From NCBI GenBank assembly GCA_963835825.1, contig CAWIGZ010000002.1, positions 434,001-498,000 of the forward strand: a stretch of DNA of 64,000 nucleotides. Direction: 5' to 3'. The notes under the pieces are model-generated. The model searched no databases. It saw only the letters and a list, made by a program, of their open reading frames with translations, and was not told where the DNA came from. This stretch comes from JADGRB01 sp963835825 (lineage in GTDB: Bacteria > Myxococcota_A > Polyangia > Fen-1088). Position 1 is the first letter of the stretch, and each line of letters opens with the position of its first letter. The position numbers were made by a program, and so were the translations under genes. Shown in pieces: positions 34,238-42,840 of this stretch.

Positions 34238-37200
34238 CTATTGCGGCGCGGCCGCGGTCTCGTAGGCGGGCGAGAACATGAAGGTGACGAGCTCCCGCGC
34301 CGACGGGCCGCGCAGAAACTCGCCGCGGACGGCGGCGGTCGGCGGCTCGTCGTCATCGCCGAACAGCTCCCCCTCGGAGACGACCAGCAGCGCGTCGACC
34401 GGGCTGCCACAGACCAGCAGGCCGATCCGGTTGCAGGTGTGGCGCGTGCCACGCCGGAACGTCTGCCAGTCGGGTAGCTCCGTCAGCGCTGCCTCGACCT
34501 CGGCGAGAAGCTCGGCGCGTGCGTCGGCCGAACCGAGCGTCACCGCCGCCTCCGGTCGCGCCAGCCAGTCGGCCACGGCGCGGGCCCGCGGCTCGTCGGA
34601 GGCGGCGCCCCCCAGCGCCGCGCGCGCCCCCTCGAGCAGGCGCGCCAACCCGTCGGCGCCGGTCAACCCCGCCGTCACCAGGCCGCTGCGGAGCGCCTCG
34701 ATGGCCCGCCCGGCGACGAACGACCAGGCCTGCGGTCCGAGCAGCACGGCAGCCGGGCTGATGAGAAGTCCCGCCGGCTGGGACGGGATGAGGCGCAGCC
34801 GCCGCCGCTCGCCTTGCGGAGACGGCGTTCGCCGCAGCCCTTCCGCGTCGGGCGCCACCACGAAGGCGGGCGCGGCGAGCAGCTCGGCGATCCGGCGCAG
34901 CTCGATGGCGCGCCCCGGCGGCAGGCCGCTCCCCTCGAGGGGCTTGGGGGCCGGCTGATCGTAGTCGAGCCCGAGCAGCGCCGGGGCCAGGCGCGACAGC
35001 GCGCGACGAACCGGACCGGCGACGTCCGGGTGGTCGACTGGCGTGCCGGCGCGAACCGCCTCCGGCCGGACCGACTCCGCCGCCGGCAGCAGCTCGAGCA
35101 GCTTGGCGCCGAGACCGCCGGGTTGAACGAACGCCGGGAGCGAATAGGCGGCGCGGGCCAGCGCGAGCCGGCGCGTGCGCGCCGCCAGCCCGCCGAGGAC
35201 CAGGGCCGGCCCTGGGCGCGCCGGATCGGCCAGCACCAGATCGACGAGGGCAGCGACCAGCGCCCGTTCCCCCTCGGCGCCGGCCCAGAAACGCGCGCGG
35301 GTGAGGAACGGATCGATCGTGTCGACGCCGCGGGCGGCGGCGCGATCGCCCACCTGGGCGAGCACGCGCACGCCGGACGCGATCAGCGCCGGATGTTCGG
35401 TCAGGGAGAAGCGGGCCGGCGTGGTGGTGCGCGGCCCCGCCACCGCGATGGCCAGGCGGGCCACCAGATCGGCCTCGGTGTCGATCGAGAGCTGGACGTC
35501 GGCCAGGTCCCCCGCCAGATCGGCGACGACGTCGATGTCCCCCTCGGCCCAAAAATGATCGATGAGGCGCAGGCGCGACGGGACGAAGTGTGGGTCCGCG
35601 TCCGACGACCGGAGATAGGCGTCGAGCGCCCCCGGCTCGTCGCCGAGCTGGTTGCGCCGGATCTCCGCCTGCCGATAGAGGACGGCGGCGCGATGCGCGC
35701 GATCGGGGTAGAGGCGCGCGAGGCGGCCGCAGGCTTCGGCGGCCTCGTGATGCAGCTCGAGCTTCTCGTAGGCCTGCAGCAGCAGCTCCAGGGCGGGCAG
35801 GCGGCTGGGATCTTGGTCGACGACCAGCTCCAGGTAGTAGCGGGCGCCGTTCCACTCGCCCGTCTCGGCGTAGATCGCGCCCAGCCGGTGGCGCAGATCG
35901 GCGAGGTCGGCGGACGTACCGGCCGGCAACAGACGCAGCAGCTCCTCGAGGCGCAGCGCCGCGGAGGCGGTGTCGCCCCGGGCGAGCGCCAGCTCGGCGA
36001 GCACGCGGCGGGCCTCGACGTGGCGCGGGCTCAAGATCGCCAGCTCGCGGTAGAGCGTCTCCGCCTCGGCGGTGTCCCCGAGTCGCTGCGCCAGCGCCGC
36101 GCGCCGCTGCACGATCTGCTCGCGCGGCACCACCTCGGCGACGTCCGGGATCCGCTCGAGCGCGCCGTAGAGCTCGCGGGCCCGGTTCCAGTCCTGCTTG
36201 CGGTAGCTGATCTCCGCGAGCAGGACCAGCGCCCCAGGGTGATGAGGAACGGCGGCCAGCGCTTGCTCCAGCTCGGCGGCGGCGGCCGGGATCTCCCCGT
36301 GCGAGAGCGACACGCGCGCCTTCGCCACCAGGGCGTTGGCGCGCAGCACCGGCTCCGATTCGACGCCGGCCGCCCGCCAGTACTGCTGGGGCGCCGGAGC
36401 TGCCGGCGGCGCCGCGCTCGTTTCGGCCGGCGGCGCCGCTCTCGCTTCGGCCGGCGGCACCGCGCTCGCTTCGGCTTGCGGCGCCGCGCTCGTTTCGGCT
36501 TGCGGCGCCGCGCTCGCTTCGGCTTGCGTCATCACCGCCGGGATAGGGCGCGGGAGCGTCCCCGTTCGTCTCGGCGGCGCGGAGGACGCGGGCTCCGCGG
36601 GAGCCACCGGTCGGGTGAGGTACTCGAGAGCGTCCGCATTGTCCGGGTCGATCTCGAGCAGTCGTTCGTAAGTCTGCCGAGCGAGGGGAGGGCGCCCGAG
36701 CTCGTTCGCATACAGCTCGCCCAGGCGCGCCAGGATCGCCTTTTGTTCGCGCGGACCCCGCGCCACCACCTCGACCTTGCGCTCCAGCACCTCGGCCAGG
36801 CGATCGAGGTTTCCCTCATCGACGCTGAGCGCCTCCAGCGCCTCCAGCGCCTCGGCCGATGTCGGATCCAGGGTCACCGCCCGCTCGAGCAGCATGCCGG
36901 CGTCCGCCGGCAGCCCCAGCCGCTTGCGAAGGATCTCGGCGGCGGCCACCAGGGTCCCGGCTCGGTCGACCTCGCTGGCGCCGATCCGCGGATCGTCCGC
37001 CGAGGCGATCAGCGCCCGGGCGGCCGCGTGGGGATTGCCGTGGCGGGCGAAGAGCTCGACCAGCCTGCGCCAGGCGGTCCCGACCAGCGGTCCGGCCTCG
37101 GCGTTGTCGATGCAGATGCGCAGGGCCGCGAGCGCCCCTTCCTCTTCGCCGATCTTCTCGTAGGCCGCGGCGAGCAGATGCGCCACCTCCGCCCGGACCG

Positions 37201-37894
37201 GACCGGGGGACGCGGCGTCGAGCGCGCGCCGGAGCGCCGTCACCTCGTCGGTGTCGTCGGTCGGCAGCTCGGCCGCCTCGGTCGCCGCGGTCCGGCTCCA
37301 GCGCATGGCGATGCGGCCGGCGGAGACGCGGACCACCCCCAGCCGCAGATCCCCGCTGTCGGGGAGGCGGAACCCATCGGCGACCAGGATCTCGTCGAGG
37401 GCTCCGGCCAGCGGATCGATCTCGAACGACGCGTCTCCCGAGGCCGGCGAGCCGAACACCGCCGCCAGCATCGATCGCACCTCGGCGGGGCGCGCCTCGC
37501 CGCTCTCGACGGAGACGCGAAGCCTGCGCCCGCCGCCCGCCCCCAGGCTGAGGTGGGCGGAGAACGGCGCCGACCCGTTTCTCCCGTCGCCGCGGCTGGA
37601 GAAGACCAGCCGCCCGGGCTCGAGCGCCACGCCGACAGGGTCGGAAACCTCCCCTGCGGGAAGCCTGGCGTCGCGCAGCTGGCTCTCGATCCGCGCCCGA
37701 TCGATGACCAGCGTGGCGGCGCGCAGAATGCCACGGCGGTTGCGCAGCTCGGCGATCGCCAGCGCCCGGCGGGTCCCCGGCCACTCGACCTCCAGCCGCT
37801 CCACCAGGACCGGCCCGAGATCGCGGGCGGCGACCGTCAGGACCGCCCGGCCATCCACCAGGGCGAGGGCCATCGCCGCCGTGGTGTCGGCCAT
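34238..37894 (-). CDS. large TPR-repeat protein
   Basis: 1218 aa from ATG 37894, 10 bp after the PpiD-like gene. No signal peptide is apparent. Residues about 1-230 are a strand-rich domain I do not recognise, followed by tandem tetratricopeptide helices (for example LARQTYERLLEIDPDNADALEYL and ETLYRELAILSPRHVEARRVLAELALARGD), interrupted near residues 480-530 by a degenerate Ala/Glu/Ser/Pro repeat (units like AETSAAPQ). The C-terminal 350 residues are a second Ala/Arg-rich domain. Probably a cytoplasmic scaffold. Related long TPR proteins occur in Myxococcota genomes with unassigned function. Confidence 0.75.
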   Translation of the reverse strand: MADTTAAMALALVDGRAVLTVAARDLGPVLVERLEVEWPGTRRALAIAELRNRRGILRAATLVIDRARIESQLRDARLPAGEVSDPVGVALEPGRLVFSSRGDGRNGSAPFSAHLSLGAGGGRRLRVSVESGEARPAEVRSMLAAVFGSPASGDASFEIDPLAGALDEILVADGFRLPDSGDLRLGVVRVSAGRIAMRWSRTAATEAAELPTDDTDEVTALRRALDAASPGPVRAEVAHLLAAAYEKIGEEEGALAALRICIDNAEAGPLVGTAWRRLVELFARHGNPHAAARALIASADDPRIGASEVDRAGTLVAAAEILRKRLGLPADAGMLLERAVTLDPTSAEALEALEALSVDEGNLDRLAEVLERKVEVVARGPREQKAILARLGELYANELGRPPLARQTYERLLEIDPDNADALEYLTRPVAPAEPASSAPPRRTGTLPRPIPAVMTQAEASAAPQAETSAAPQAEASAVPPAEARAAPPAETSAAPPAAPAPQQYWRAAGVESEPVLRANALVAKARVSLSHGEIPAAAAELEQALAAVPHHPGALVLLAEISYRKQDWNRARELYGALERIPDVAEVVPREQIVQRRAALAQRLGDTAEAETLYRELAILSPRHVEARRVLAELALARGDTASAALRLEELLRLLPAGTSADLADLRHRLGAIYAETGEWNGARYYLELVVDQDPSRLPALELLLQAYEKLELHHEAAEACGRLARLYPDRAHRAAVLYRQAEIRRNQLGDEPGALDAYLRSSDADPHFVPSRLRLIDHFWAEGDIDVVADLAGDLADVQLSIDTEADLVARLAIAVAGPRTTTPARFSLTEHPALIASGVRVLAQVGDRAAARGVDTIDPFLTRARFWAGAEGERALVAALVDLVLADPARPGPALVLGGLAARTRRLALARAAYSLPAFVQPGGLGAKLLELLPAAESVRPEAVRAGTPVDHPDVAGPVRRALSRLAPALLGLDYDQPAPKPLEGSGLPPGRAIELRRIAELLAAPAFVVAPDAEGLRRTPSPQGERRRLRLIPSQPAGLLISPAAVLLGPQAWSFVAGRAIEALRSGLVTAGLTGADGLARLLEGARAALGGAASDEPRARAVADWLARPEAAVTLGSADARAELLAEVEAALTELPDWQTFRRGTRHTCNRIGLLVCGSPVDALLVVSEGELFGDDDEPPTAAVRGEFLRGPSARELVTFMFSPAYETAAAPQ

Positions 37895-37904
37895 CGTCGT
37901 TTTC

Positions 37905-39605
37905 TCAGCCTCCGAACGGGCGGTGAGGGGCGCAGGGCTCGTACGCCGGTGGCTCGCTGCCATCCTCGTACTTGAGGATGTCGGCGTTCACGCTGATCCG
38001 CTTGGCCTGCTTGACCGCCTGGCAGCGCGCCGTCGTCCAGTCGGAGAGGACCCGCTCCCACTTGGTCAGCTCGGCCTCCCGCGTCAGCTCGAGCTTGCGC
38101 TTCTCGAAATCGGCCAGGTCGGGATCCTTGCGCTCTTTGAGCCGCACCACCACGAAGGTGCCGCCCACCTCGAACGGCCCGGCGGCCGGCGCGGCGGGGG
38201 TGAGCGCGAAGGCCGCCTTGGCCAGCGGGGTGGAGACGCCGATTCCCTCGACGATCGCCCCCTCGCGCGAGGCCCGCAGCGAGAACAGCCCCGTCTCCTC
38301 GACGCGCGGCCCGGCGGCCGCGTCGGGCGTGGCATCGGCCTCGTCCTTGTCGTTGGCCGCCGTCGGGAAGAGCTCCTTCATCGACTTGGTGGGGGCGGCC
38401 TGCAGCTTGGCGACGGCGTCAGCGGCGGCCGCCTTGGCCTTGGCGTCGGACCGCTCTTCACGCAACTTCTGCTCGGCCAGCTCCAGCTTGGCCTGCTCGA
38501 AGGAGACGCTCCCGTCGCGCTTTCCCTCGACCTTGGTGATCACGTAGCCGTCGGTGCCGCGCAGCGGCCCGACGATGGCGTCGGTCGTCGCCTTCCAGAC
38601 CTTCTCTTCGACGACCGCCGGCAGGTTGGCGGCGCCGTGCGCGCGCCAGCCGAGCTCGCCCCCCTGCGCCTTGCTGGTGGCGTCGTCGGAGGAGCTGCGC
38701 GCCACCTCGGCGAACGTGACCCCGTCCTTGCCGGAGACCTTCGCCCCCTTCTTGAGCTTGTCGGCCAGCGCGTTCGCCTTGTCGTGCGCGGCCTTGTCTT
38801 GCGCGTCGGTCGCGTCGTGCGGGACCTTGATCAGGATCTGGCGCAGCTTCCGCTCGTCGCTGACCTTCTCGTAGACGAACCGCTTCTGCTCGTAGAGCTC
38901 CTTCAGCTTGGCCTCGTTCTTCGCGGCGTAGTCGGCGATCTCGGCGTCGGTCAGCACCACGTCGTTCTTGTAGCGGTTGCCGGCGAAGCGCAGGTACTCG
39001 AGGTTCACCTGGCGGCCGCGGCGCACGAAGTCGGCCTTCACCTCGTCGTTGGAGACCGAGACGCCGGCGCGCATGAGGTCGCGAAGGCGCAGGGCGAGGA
39101 GCTCCTTCTTCTGCTCGGCGACGAAGCTCTTGGGCGTCTGGCCGAGGTCGTACTGCAGGAACGTCTTGAACGAGTCGTAGTTGAACTTACCGTCCTTCTG
39201 CAGCCGCGGAACCGTGTGGACCGCGCCGAGCCCGATGATTTTCGAATCGGCGATCTGATCCTCGACCTCTTCGTCGGTCACCACGTAACCCAACCGGTCG
39301 GCCTCCTCGGCCAGGAGCTCGCGCTCGATGAGCTTGTCCATGACCAGCTCCTTCAATCGGTCGCGCTTGGCCATCGGCGCCGGGATCTGTCCCCCGCCGG
39401 CCAGCATGAAGCCGTAGCGGAAGCTGTTCTCGCTGATCGTCGCGCCGGCCACCTGCGCCGCGTAGTGATCATCCCCGTTCATGACCTGGTCGCAGGAGGT
39501 GCCTCGCGACTGCGGTCCGAAGCTGATGACGAAGATCGCGATCAGGAACAGAAACAGCGCGTAAATGAGCACCGACTGCGAGGATTTCCGCATTTGCTCG
39601 AGCAT
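37905..39605 (-). CDS. membrane-anchored SurA/PpiD-like peptidyl-prolyl isomerase
   Basis: 566 aa from ATG 39605 (MLEQMRKSSQ). One N-terminal transmembrane helix (about residues 10-29) anchors the protein in the inner membrane with the rest periplasmic, as in PpiD. SurA-N-like helical chaperone segment (KELVMDKLIERELLAEEADRLG), then a parvulin domain (about 270-370; RQILIKVP, FAEVARSSSDDATSKAQGGELGW), then a second helical/parvulin-like region. Role: folding of secreted and outer membrane proteins. First gene of the six-gene minus-strand block; divergent from mreB across 350 bp. Confidence 0.87.
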   Translation of the reverse strand: MLEQMRKSSQSVLIYALFLFLIAIFVISFGPQSRGTSCDQVMNGDDHYAAQVAGATISENSFRYGFMLAGGGQIPAPMAKRDRLKELVMDKLIERELLAEEADRLGYVVTDEEVEDQIADSKIIGLGAVHTVPRLQKDGKFNYDSFKTFLQYDLGQTPKSFVAEQKKELLALRLRDLMRAGVSVSNDEVKADFVRRGRQVNLEYLRFAGNRYKNDVVLTDAEIADYAAKNEAKLKELYEQKRFVYEKVSDERKLRQILIKVPHDATDAQDKAAHDKANALADKLKKGAKVSGKDGVTFAEVARSSSDDATSKAQGGELGWRAHGAANLPAVVEEKVWKATTDAIVGPLRGTDGYVITKVEGKRDGSVSFEQAKLELAEQKLREERSDAKAKAAAADAVAKLQAAPTKSMKELFPTAANDKDEADATPDAAAGPRVEETGLFSLRASREGAIVEGIGVSTPLAKAAFALTPAAPAAGPFEVGGTFVVVRLKERKDPDLADFEKRKLELTREAELTKWERVLSDWTTARCQAVKQAKRISVNADILKYEDGSEPPAYEPCAPHRPFGG

Positions 39606-39955
39606 GACGGGGCGGAATCTACCACAAACGTTCTCTGTAAAAGGGGTCCGTCGAGACGTCTTCGCGCACCTCCCCGCGGAGGACTCGGCCGCGCAGGATT
39701 CAGCTTCGCCCGCGCATCGACCGGGGATCGGCGCGCACGGTTTTCCTCGGCGCCGCGCCGGCGCGTTCCTGAGCCAAGCCGCAATCGACGGCGGCCCGAC
39801 AGCCGGCAGGTGACTGAAACTGAAAGCTCGCCACGCGAGAGCGCGCAATCATCGACGCGGCCGCCCTATCGGAGTGCTCCGCGCTGTGGTAGAAACTTCT
39901 GTCTCGTCGACGCGGCGGTCATTTCCGATTCGGGCGGCGCGCGGGGCCAAAATCC
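39606..39955. promoter_or_regulatory. divergent control region between the PpiD-like gene and mreB
   Basis: 350 bp without a gene. The nonamer TGTGGTAGA occurs once on each strand pointing outwards: on the minus strand with TAGATT at 39616-39621 just before the PpiD-like start, and on the plus strand with TAGAAA at 39890-39895, about 60 bp before mreB. Both resemble extended -10 elements. The rest is GC-rich sequence with no clear palindrome or RNA gene. Confidence 0.35.
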
Positions 39956-40990
39956 ATGCTGCTCGACTGGGTCTACGGGCTCTTCTCCAACGACCTCGCC
40001 ATCGACCTGGGGACGGCGAATACGCTGACCTTCGTCCGGGGCAAGGGGATCGTCTCCAACGAGCCGTCGGTGGTGGCGGTCCAGCGCTCGGGCAACGGGA
40101 CCAAGAAGGTCCTGGCCGTCGGCAAGGAGGCCAAGGAGATGCTGGGGCGGACGCCCGGCAACATCGTCGCCGTTCGCCCGATGAAGGACGGCGTCATCGC
40201 CGACTTCGAGGTGACCGAGGCGATGCTGCGTTACTTCATCACCAAGGTCCACAACCGCCGGACGCTGGTGAAGCCGCGCATCATCATCGGCGTCCCCTCG
40301 GGGATCACCGAGGTCGAAAAGCGGGCCGTGCGCGACTCGGCGCTGGCCGCCGGCGCGCGCGAGGTCTATTTGATCGAAGAGCCGATGGCGGCCGCGATCG
40401 GCGCCGGGCTGCCCGTCACCGAGCCGTCGGGGAACATGATCGTCGACATCGGCGGCGGCACCACCGAGGTGGCGGTCATCTCGCTGGCCGGCATCGTGGT
40501 GGCCAAGTCGATCCGGGTGGCGGGCGACAAGATGGACGAGGCGATCGTCGCCTACATCAAGCGCAAGTACAACCTGCTGGTCGGCGAGCGCACGGCCGAG
40601 ATCATCAAGAAGACCATCGGCAACGCCTACGCGACCGACGACGTCCTCACCATGGAGATCAAGGGGCGCGATCTCGTGGCTGGCGTTCCGAAGACGCTGG
40701 TCATGAACAGCGACGAGGTGCGCGAGGCGCTGGCCGAGCCGGTGAACCAGATCGTCGACTCCGTCCGCTCGGTGCTCGAGCGGACGCCGCCCGAGCTGGC
40801 GGCCGACATCGTCGACCGCGGCATCGTCTTGACGGGCGGCGGCGCGCAGCTCCGCAGCCTGGACGTGCTTCTCCGCGAGGAGACGGGCCTCCCGGTCATG
40901 GTCTCCGACTCCCCCGAGTGCGCGGTCGTGCTCGGCACCGGACGCGCCCTGGATGAGCTGGCCCTGCTGCGCGAAGTCGCGTTGCAGTGA
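39956..40990 (+). CDS. mreB: rod shape-determining actin homologue MreB
   Basis: 344 aa, the standard length. Actin-fold ATPase forming membrane-associated filaments that position the elongation cell-wall machinery. Phosphate 1 motif DLGTANTLTFVRGKG, connect and phosphate 2 motifs (IVDIGGGTTEVAVISL), and the adenosine motif VLTGGGAQLRSL are intact; the N-terminal hydrophobic MLLDWVYGLF fits membrane tethering. First gene of mreB-mreC-mreD-mrdA-rodA. The following 194-bp gap carries two copies of a palindromic element. Confidence 0.97.
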   Translation: MLLDWVYGLFSNDLAIDLGTANTLTFVRGKGIVSNEPSVVAVQRSGNGTKKVLAVGKEAKEMLGRTPGNIVAVRPMKDGVIADFEVTEAMLRYFITKVHNRRTLVKPRIIIGVPSGITEVEKRAVRDSALAAGAREVYLIEEPMAAAIGAGLPVTEPSGNMIVDIGGGTTEVAVISLAGIVVAKSIRVAGDKMDEAIVAYIKRKYNLLVGERTAEIIKKTIGNAYATDDVLTMEIKGRDLVAGVPKTLVMNSDEVREALAEPVNQIVDSVRSVLERTPPELAADIVDRGIVLTGGGAQLRSLDVLLREETGLPVMVSDSPECAVVLGTGRALDELALLREVALQ

Positions 40991-41015
40991 GTCCGGCGTT
41001 CGATCGCGCGAGCGT

Positions 41016-41137
41016 CGTCGCGGGAGATTTAAAGAACCCTTTGAGGGTTCTTTTTGGCGATCGCGTGAGGCTCGACGGGCCCTGCCCGGCGAGGCTCGTC
41101 GCGGGAGATTTAAAGAACCCTTTGAGGGTTCTTTTTT
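41016..41137. repeat. two direct repeats with terminator-like hairpins between mreB and mreC
   Basis: A 40-bp unit occurs at 41016-41055 and 41097-41137, offset 81 bp. Each contains CGCGGGAGATTT and then a perfect 10-bp stem AAAGAACCCT / AGGGTTCTTT with loop TTG, followed by a T run (41031-41053 and 41112-41134). By form each is a rho-independent terminator or strong attenuator, yet the genes on both sides belong to one functional operon. The core GAACCCT-NNN-AGGGTTC is shared with the palindromic family seen elsewhere in the window. Confidence 0.9.
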
Positions 41138-41184
41138 CAGTAGAACTGGCGAATTCGCGCTCGAGCCGGTCACAATAGGGGCGC

Positions 41185-42075
41185 ATGGGTTCGGGTAAGC
41201 GCTTGCGCGAAGCCGTCGTCGTGGCGGTGACGCTCCTCATCGCGGTGATCGCGCTGCGGATGAGCGCCAAGAACCCAGGCGATCTGTCGGCGCTCGATCG
41301 CGGGATCCTGCGCCTGGTCTCCCCCGCGCAGTCGGCGATGTCGTTCATCGCCCGCGCCATCACCGGCGTGGCGGGGCACTACGTCGAGCTGACGCACGTG
41401 CGCGGCGAGAACGAGACGCTGACGCGCGAGAACCAGAAGCTGCGCGCCGAGCTGACCGAGATGCGCCGCCTCGCCGAGGAGAGCGGGCGCTACCAGCGCC
41501 TCCTCGGCCTGCGGGACGTGACGCCGGCCGAGACGATCGCCGCGCGGGTGATCGCCGTCGACGCCTCCCCCTACTTTCGCGTGGCGCGGGTCGACATCGA
41601 CCATGGCGAGGGGGCCGTCCGCCACGGGATGCCGGTGCTGACCCCCGACGGGGTGGTGGGCCGGGTGAACCGGGTCTCCGGCAAGAGCTCCGACATTCTC
41701 CTCCTCGTCGATCCGCGCTCGGCCATCGACGTCGTCATCCCGCGGACCGGCGGGCGCGGCATCCTGCGCGGCAAGGCGGCCGAGAACGGCTACCGCTGCA
41801 GCATCGAGTACCTGGCGCGCGGCGAGCCGGCCAAGGAGGGGGACGCCGTGGTGACCAGCGGCCTCGGCAGCTCGTTCCCGCGCAACCTCGCCGTCGGCCA
41901 CATCACCCGGGTCATCCCCGGCGCGGTCGGCCTCTACCAGGACGTGGAGGTCACCCCGGACGTCGACTTCGCGCGCCTCTCCGAGGTGCTGGTGGTCGTC
42001 GCGCCCCCGCCGGCGCCCGACACCGATCCCGCCGCCCGCCGCCTGCCGGCCCGCGGCCCGATGGTCTATAGATGA
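41185..42075 (+). CDS. mreC: rod shape-determining protein MreC
   Basis: 296 aa. One N-terminal transmembrane segment (about residues 10-28), then a coiled coil (about 72-105; ETLTRENQKLRAELTEMRRL) and two six-stranded beta-barrel domains (VIAVDASPYFRVARVDID, GVVGRVNRVSGKSSDILLL). Bridges MreB and the periplasmic elongation synthases. The C-terminus is a short Pro/Ala tail. It is separated from mreB by the two terminator-like repeats and from mreD by 18 bp. Confidence 0.93.
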   Translation: MGSGKRLREAVVVAVTLLIAVIALRMSAKNPGDLSALDRGILRLVSPAQSAMSFIARAITGVAGHYVELTHVRGENETLTRENQKLRAELTEMRRLAEESGRYQRLLGLRDVTPAETIAARVIAVDASPYFRVARVDIDHGEGAVRHGMPVLTPDGVVGRVNRVSGKSSDILLLVDPRSAIDVVIPRTGGRGILRGKAAENGYRCSIEYLARGEPAKEGDAVVTSGLGSSFPRNLAVGHITRVIPGAVGLYQDVEVTPDVDFARLSEVLVVVAPPPAPDTDPAARRLPARGPMVYR

Positions 42076-42093
42076 GGCCAAGCTGAGACCACG

Positions 42094-42642
42094 ATGAGAT
42101 CCGCCGTCACTCTGTTCGTCGCCTACCTGCTGCTGATCCTGCAGTCGACGGTGCTCGAGCTGGCCCCGGTGCACATGGTGACGCCCAGCCTCGGCCTGCT
42201 GGTCGTGCTGCACGTGGGGTTCTCGTCCAAGTGGACCATCTCCTCCGCGGCGGTGGTGTCGTTCGCCACCGGCTACCTGTTCGATCTCGTGTCGGGCGCT
42301 CCCCAGGGGGTGCATGCCTTCGTGTTCGTGCTGATGGCGCTGTTCGCGCGCGGGCTCTCCACCAGGCTGGCGGTCCAGGGGATCGTGCTGTCGGCGGCGA
42401 CCGCGTTCGTGGCCAGCCTGCTCGCCTCGGCGCTGATCGTCATCGTGCGCGCCCAGGTGGCGCCCGAAGGGGGCTACGGCGGCCTCCGCCAGGCGCCCAT
42501 CGAGGCGCTGCTGACCGGCCTCGTCGCGCCGCTGGTGCTGGGACTCTTTCGCCGCGTCGACGGCAAGGTCGACAGCGCCCGCTCGCGCGTCGGCCTGGCC
42601 CGCGGTCCCCACAGCTTCGGCGATCCCATCTCTCGACGATGA
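42094..42642 (+). CDS. mreD: rod shape-determining membrane protein MreD
   Basis: 182 aa, five or so predicted membrane segments covering most of residues 5-150 (for example LFVAYLLLILQSTVLEL, SFATGYLFDLVSG). Family identity rests on hydropathy, size and position between mreC and mrdA, as MreD sequence is poorly conserved. Its TGA stop lies at the start of the first 80-bp repeat copy. Confidence 0.88.
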   Translation: MRSAVTLFVAYLLLILQSTVLELAPVHMVTPSLGLLVVLHVGFSSKWTISSAAVVSFATGYLFDLVSGAPQGVHAFVFVLMALFARGLSTRLAVQGIVLSAATAFVASLLASALIVIVRAQVAPEGGYGGLRQAPIEALLTGLVAPLVLGLFRRVDGKVDSARSRVGLARGPHSFGDPISRR

Positions 42643-42796
42643 ACCATCACCAGCACAATATTCTTGAGACGCCTCAAAATCCGACGCGAGCGCAGTGCGG
42701 CTTTGCCGCACGGAGCCGATGAACCATCACCAGCACAATATTCTTGAGACGCCTCAAAATCCGACGCGAGCGCAGTGCGGCTTTGCCGCACGGAGC
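42638..42796. repeat. tandem 80-bp duplication between mreD and mrdA with GTGCGGC/GCCGCAC hairpins
   Basis: The stretch starting GATGAACCATCACC is present at 42638-42717 and again at 42718-42796 with no visible mismatch in the shared part. Each copy contains a small TTGAG-ACGC-CTCAA hairpin and a perfect 7-bp stem GTGCGGC-TTT-GCCGCAC (42695-42711, 42775-42791) followed by GGAGC. The same hairpin plus GGAGC occurs inside nuoG at 51321-51342, showing that it is a dispersed element. Confidence 0.93.
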
Positions 42797-42807
42797 GAGG
42801 GGGGTTT

Positions 42808-42840
42808 GGGGGTACTCGAGCGGCAGCGAGCAGTACCCCC
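42808..42840 (+). promoter_or_regulatory. hairpin directly before the mrdA start codon
   Basis: GGGGGTACT (42808-42816) pairs perfectly with AGTACCCCC (42832-42840), and the 3' arm ends at the base before the ATG. The arm occupies the Shine-Dalgarno position with pyrimidines, so no normal ribosome binding site exists here. It may limit mrdA translation or be only a repeat remnant. Confidence 0.55.

Noticed and set aside
34814..37975. 1053-codon plus-strand open frame
   Set aside because: Antisense to the TPR protein; low-complexity Arg/Gly/Gln composition typical of shadows.
42775..42840. GTG 42775 as mrdA start
   Set aside because: It lies in the repeat hairpin and adds residues with no PBP2 similarity.
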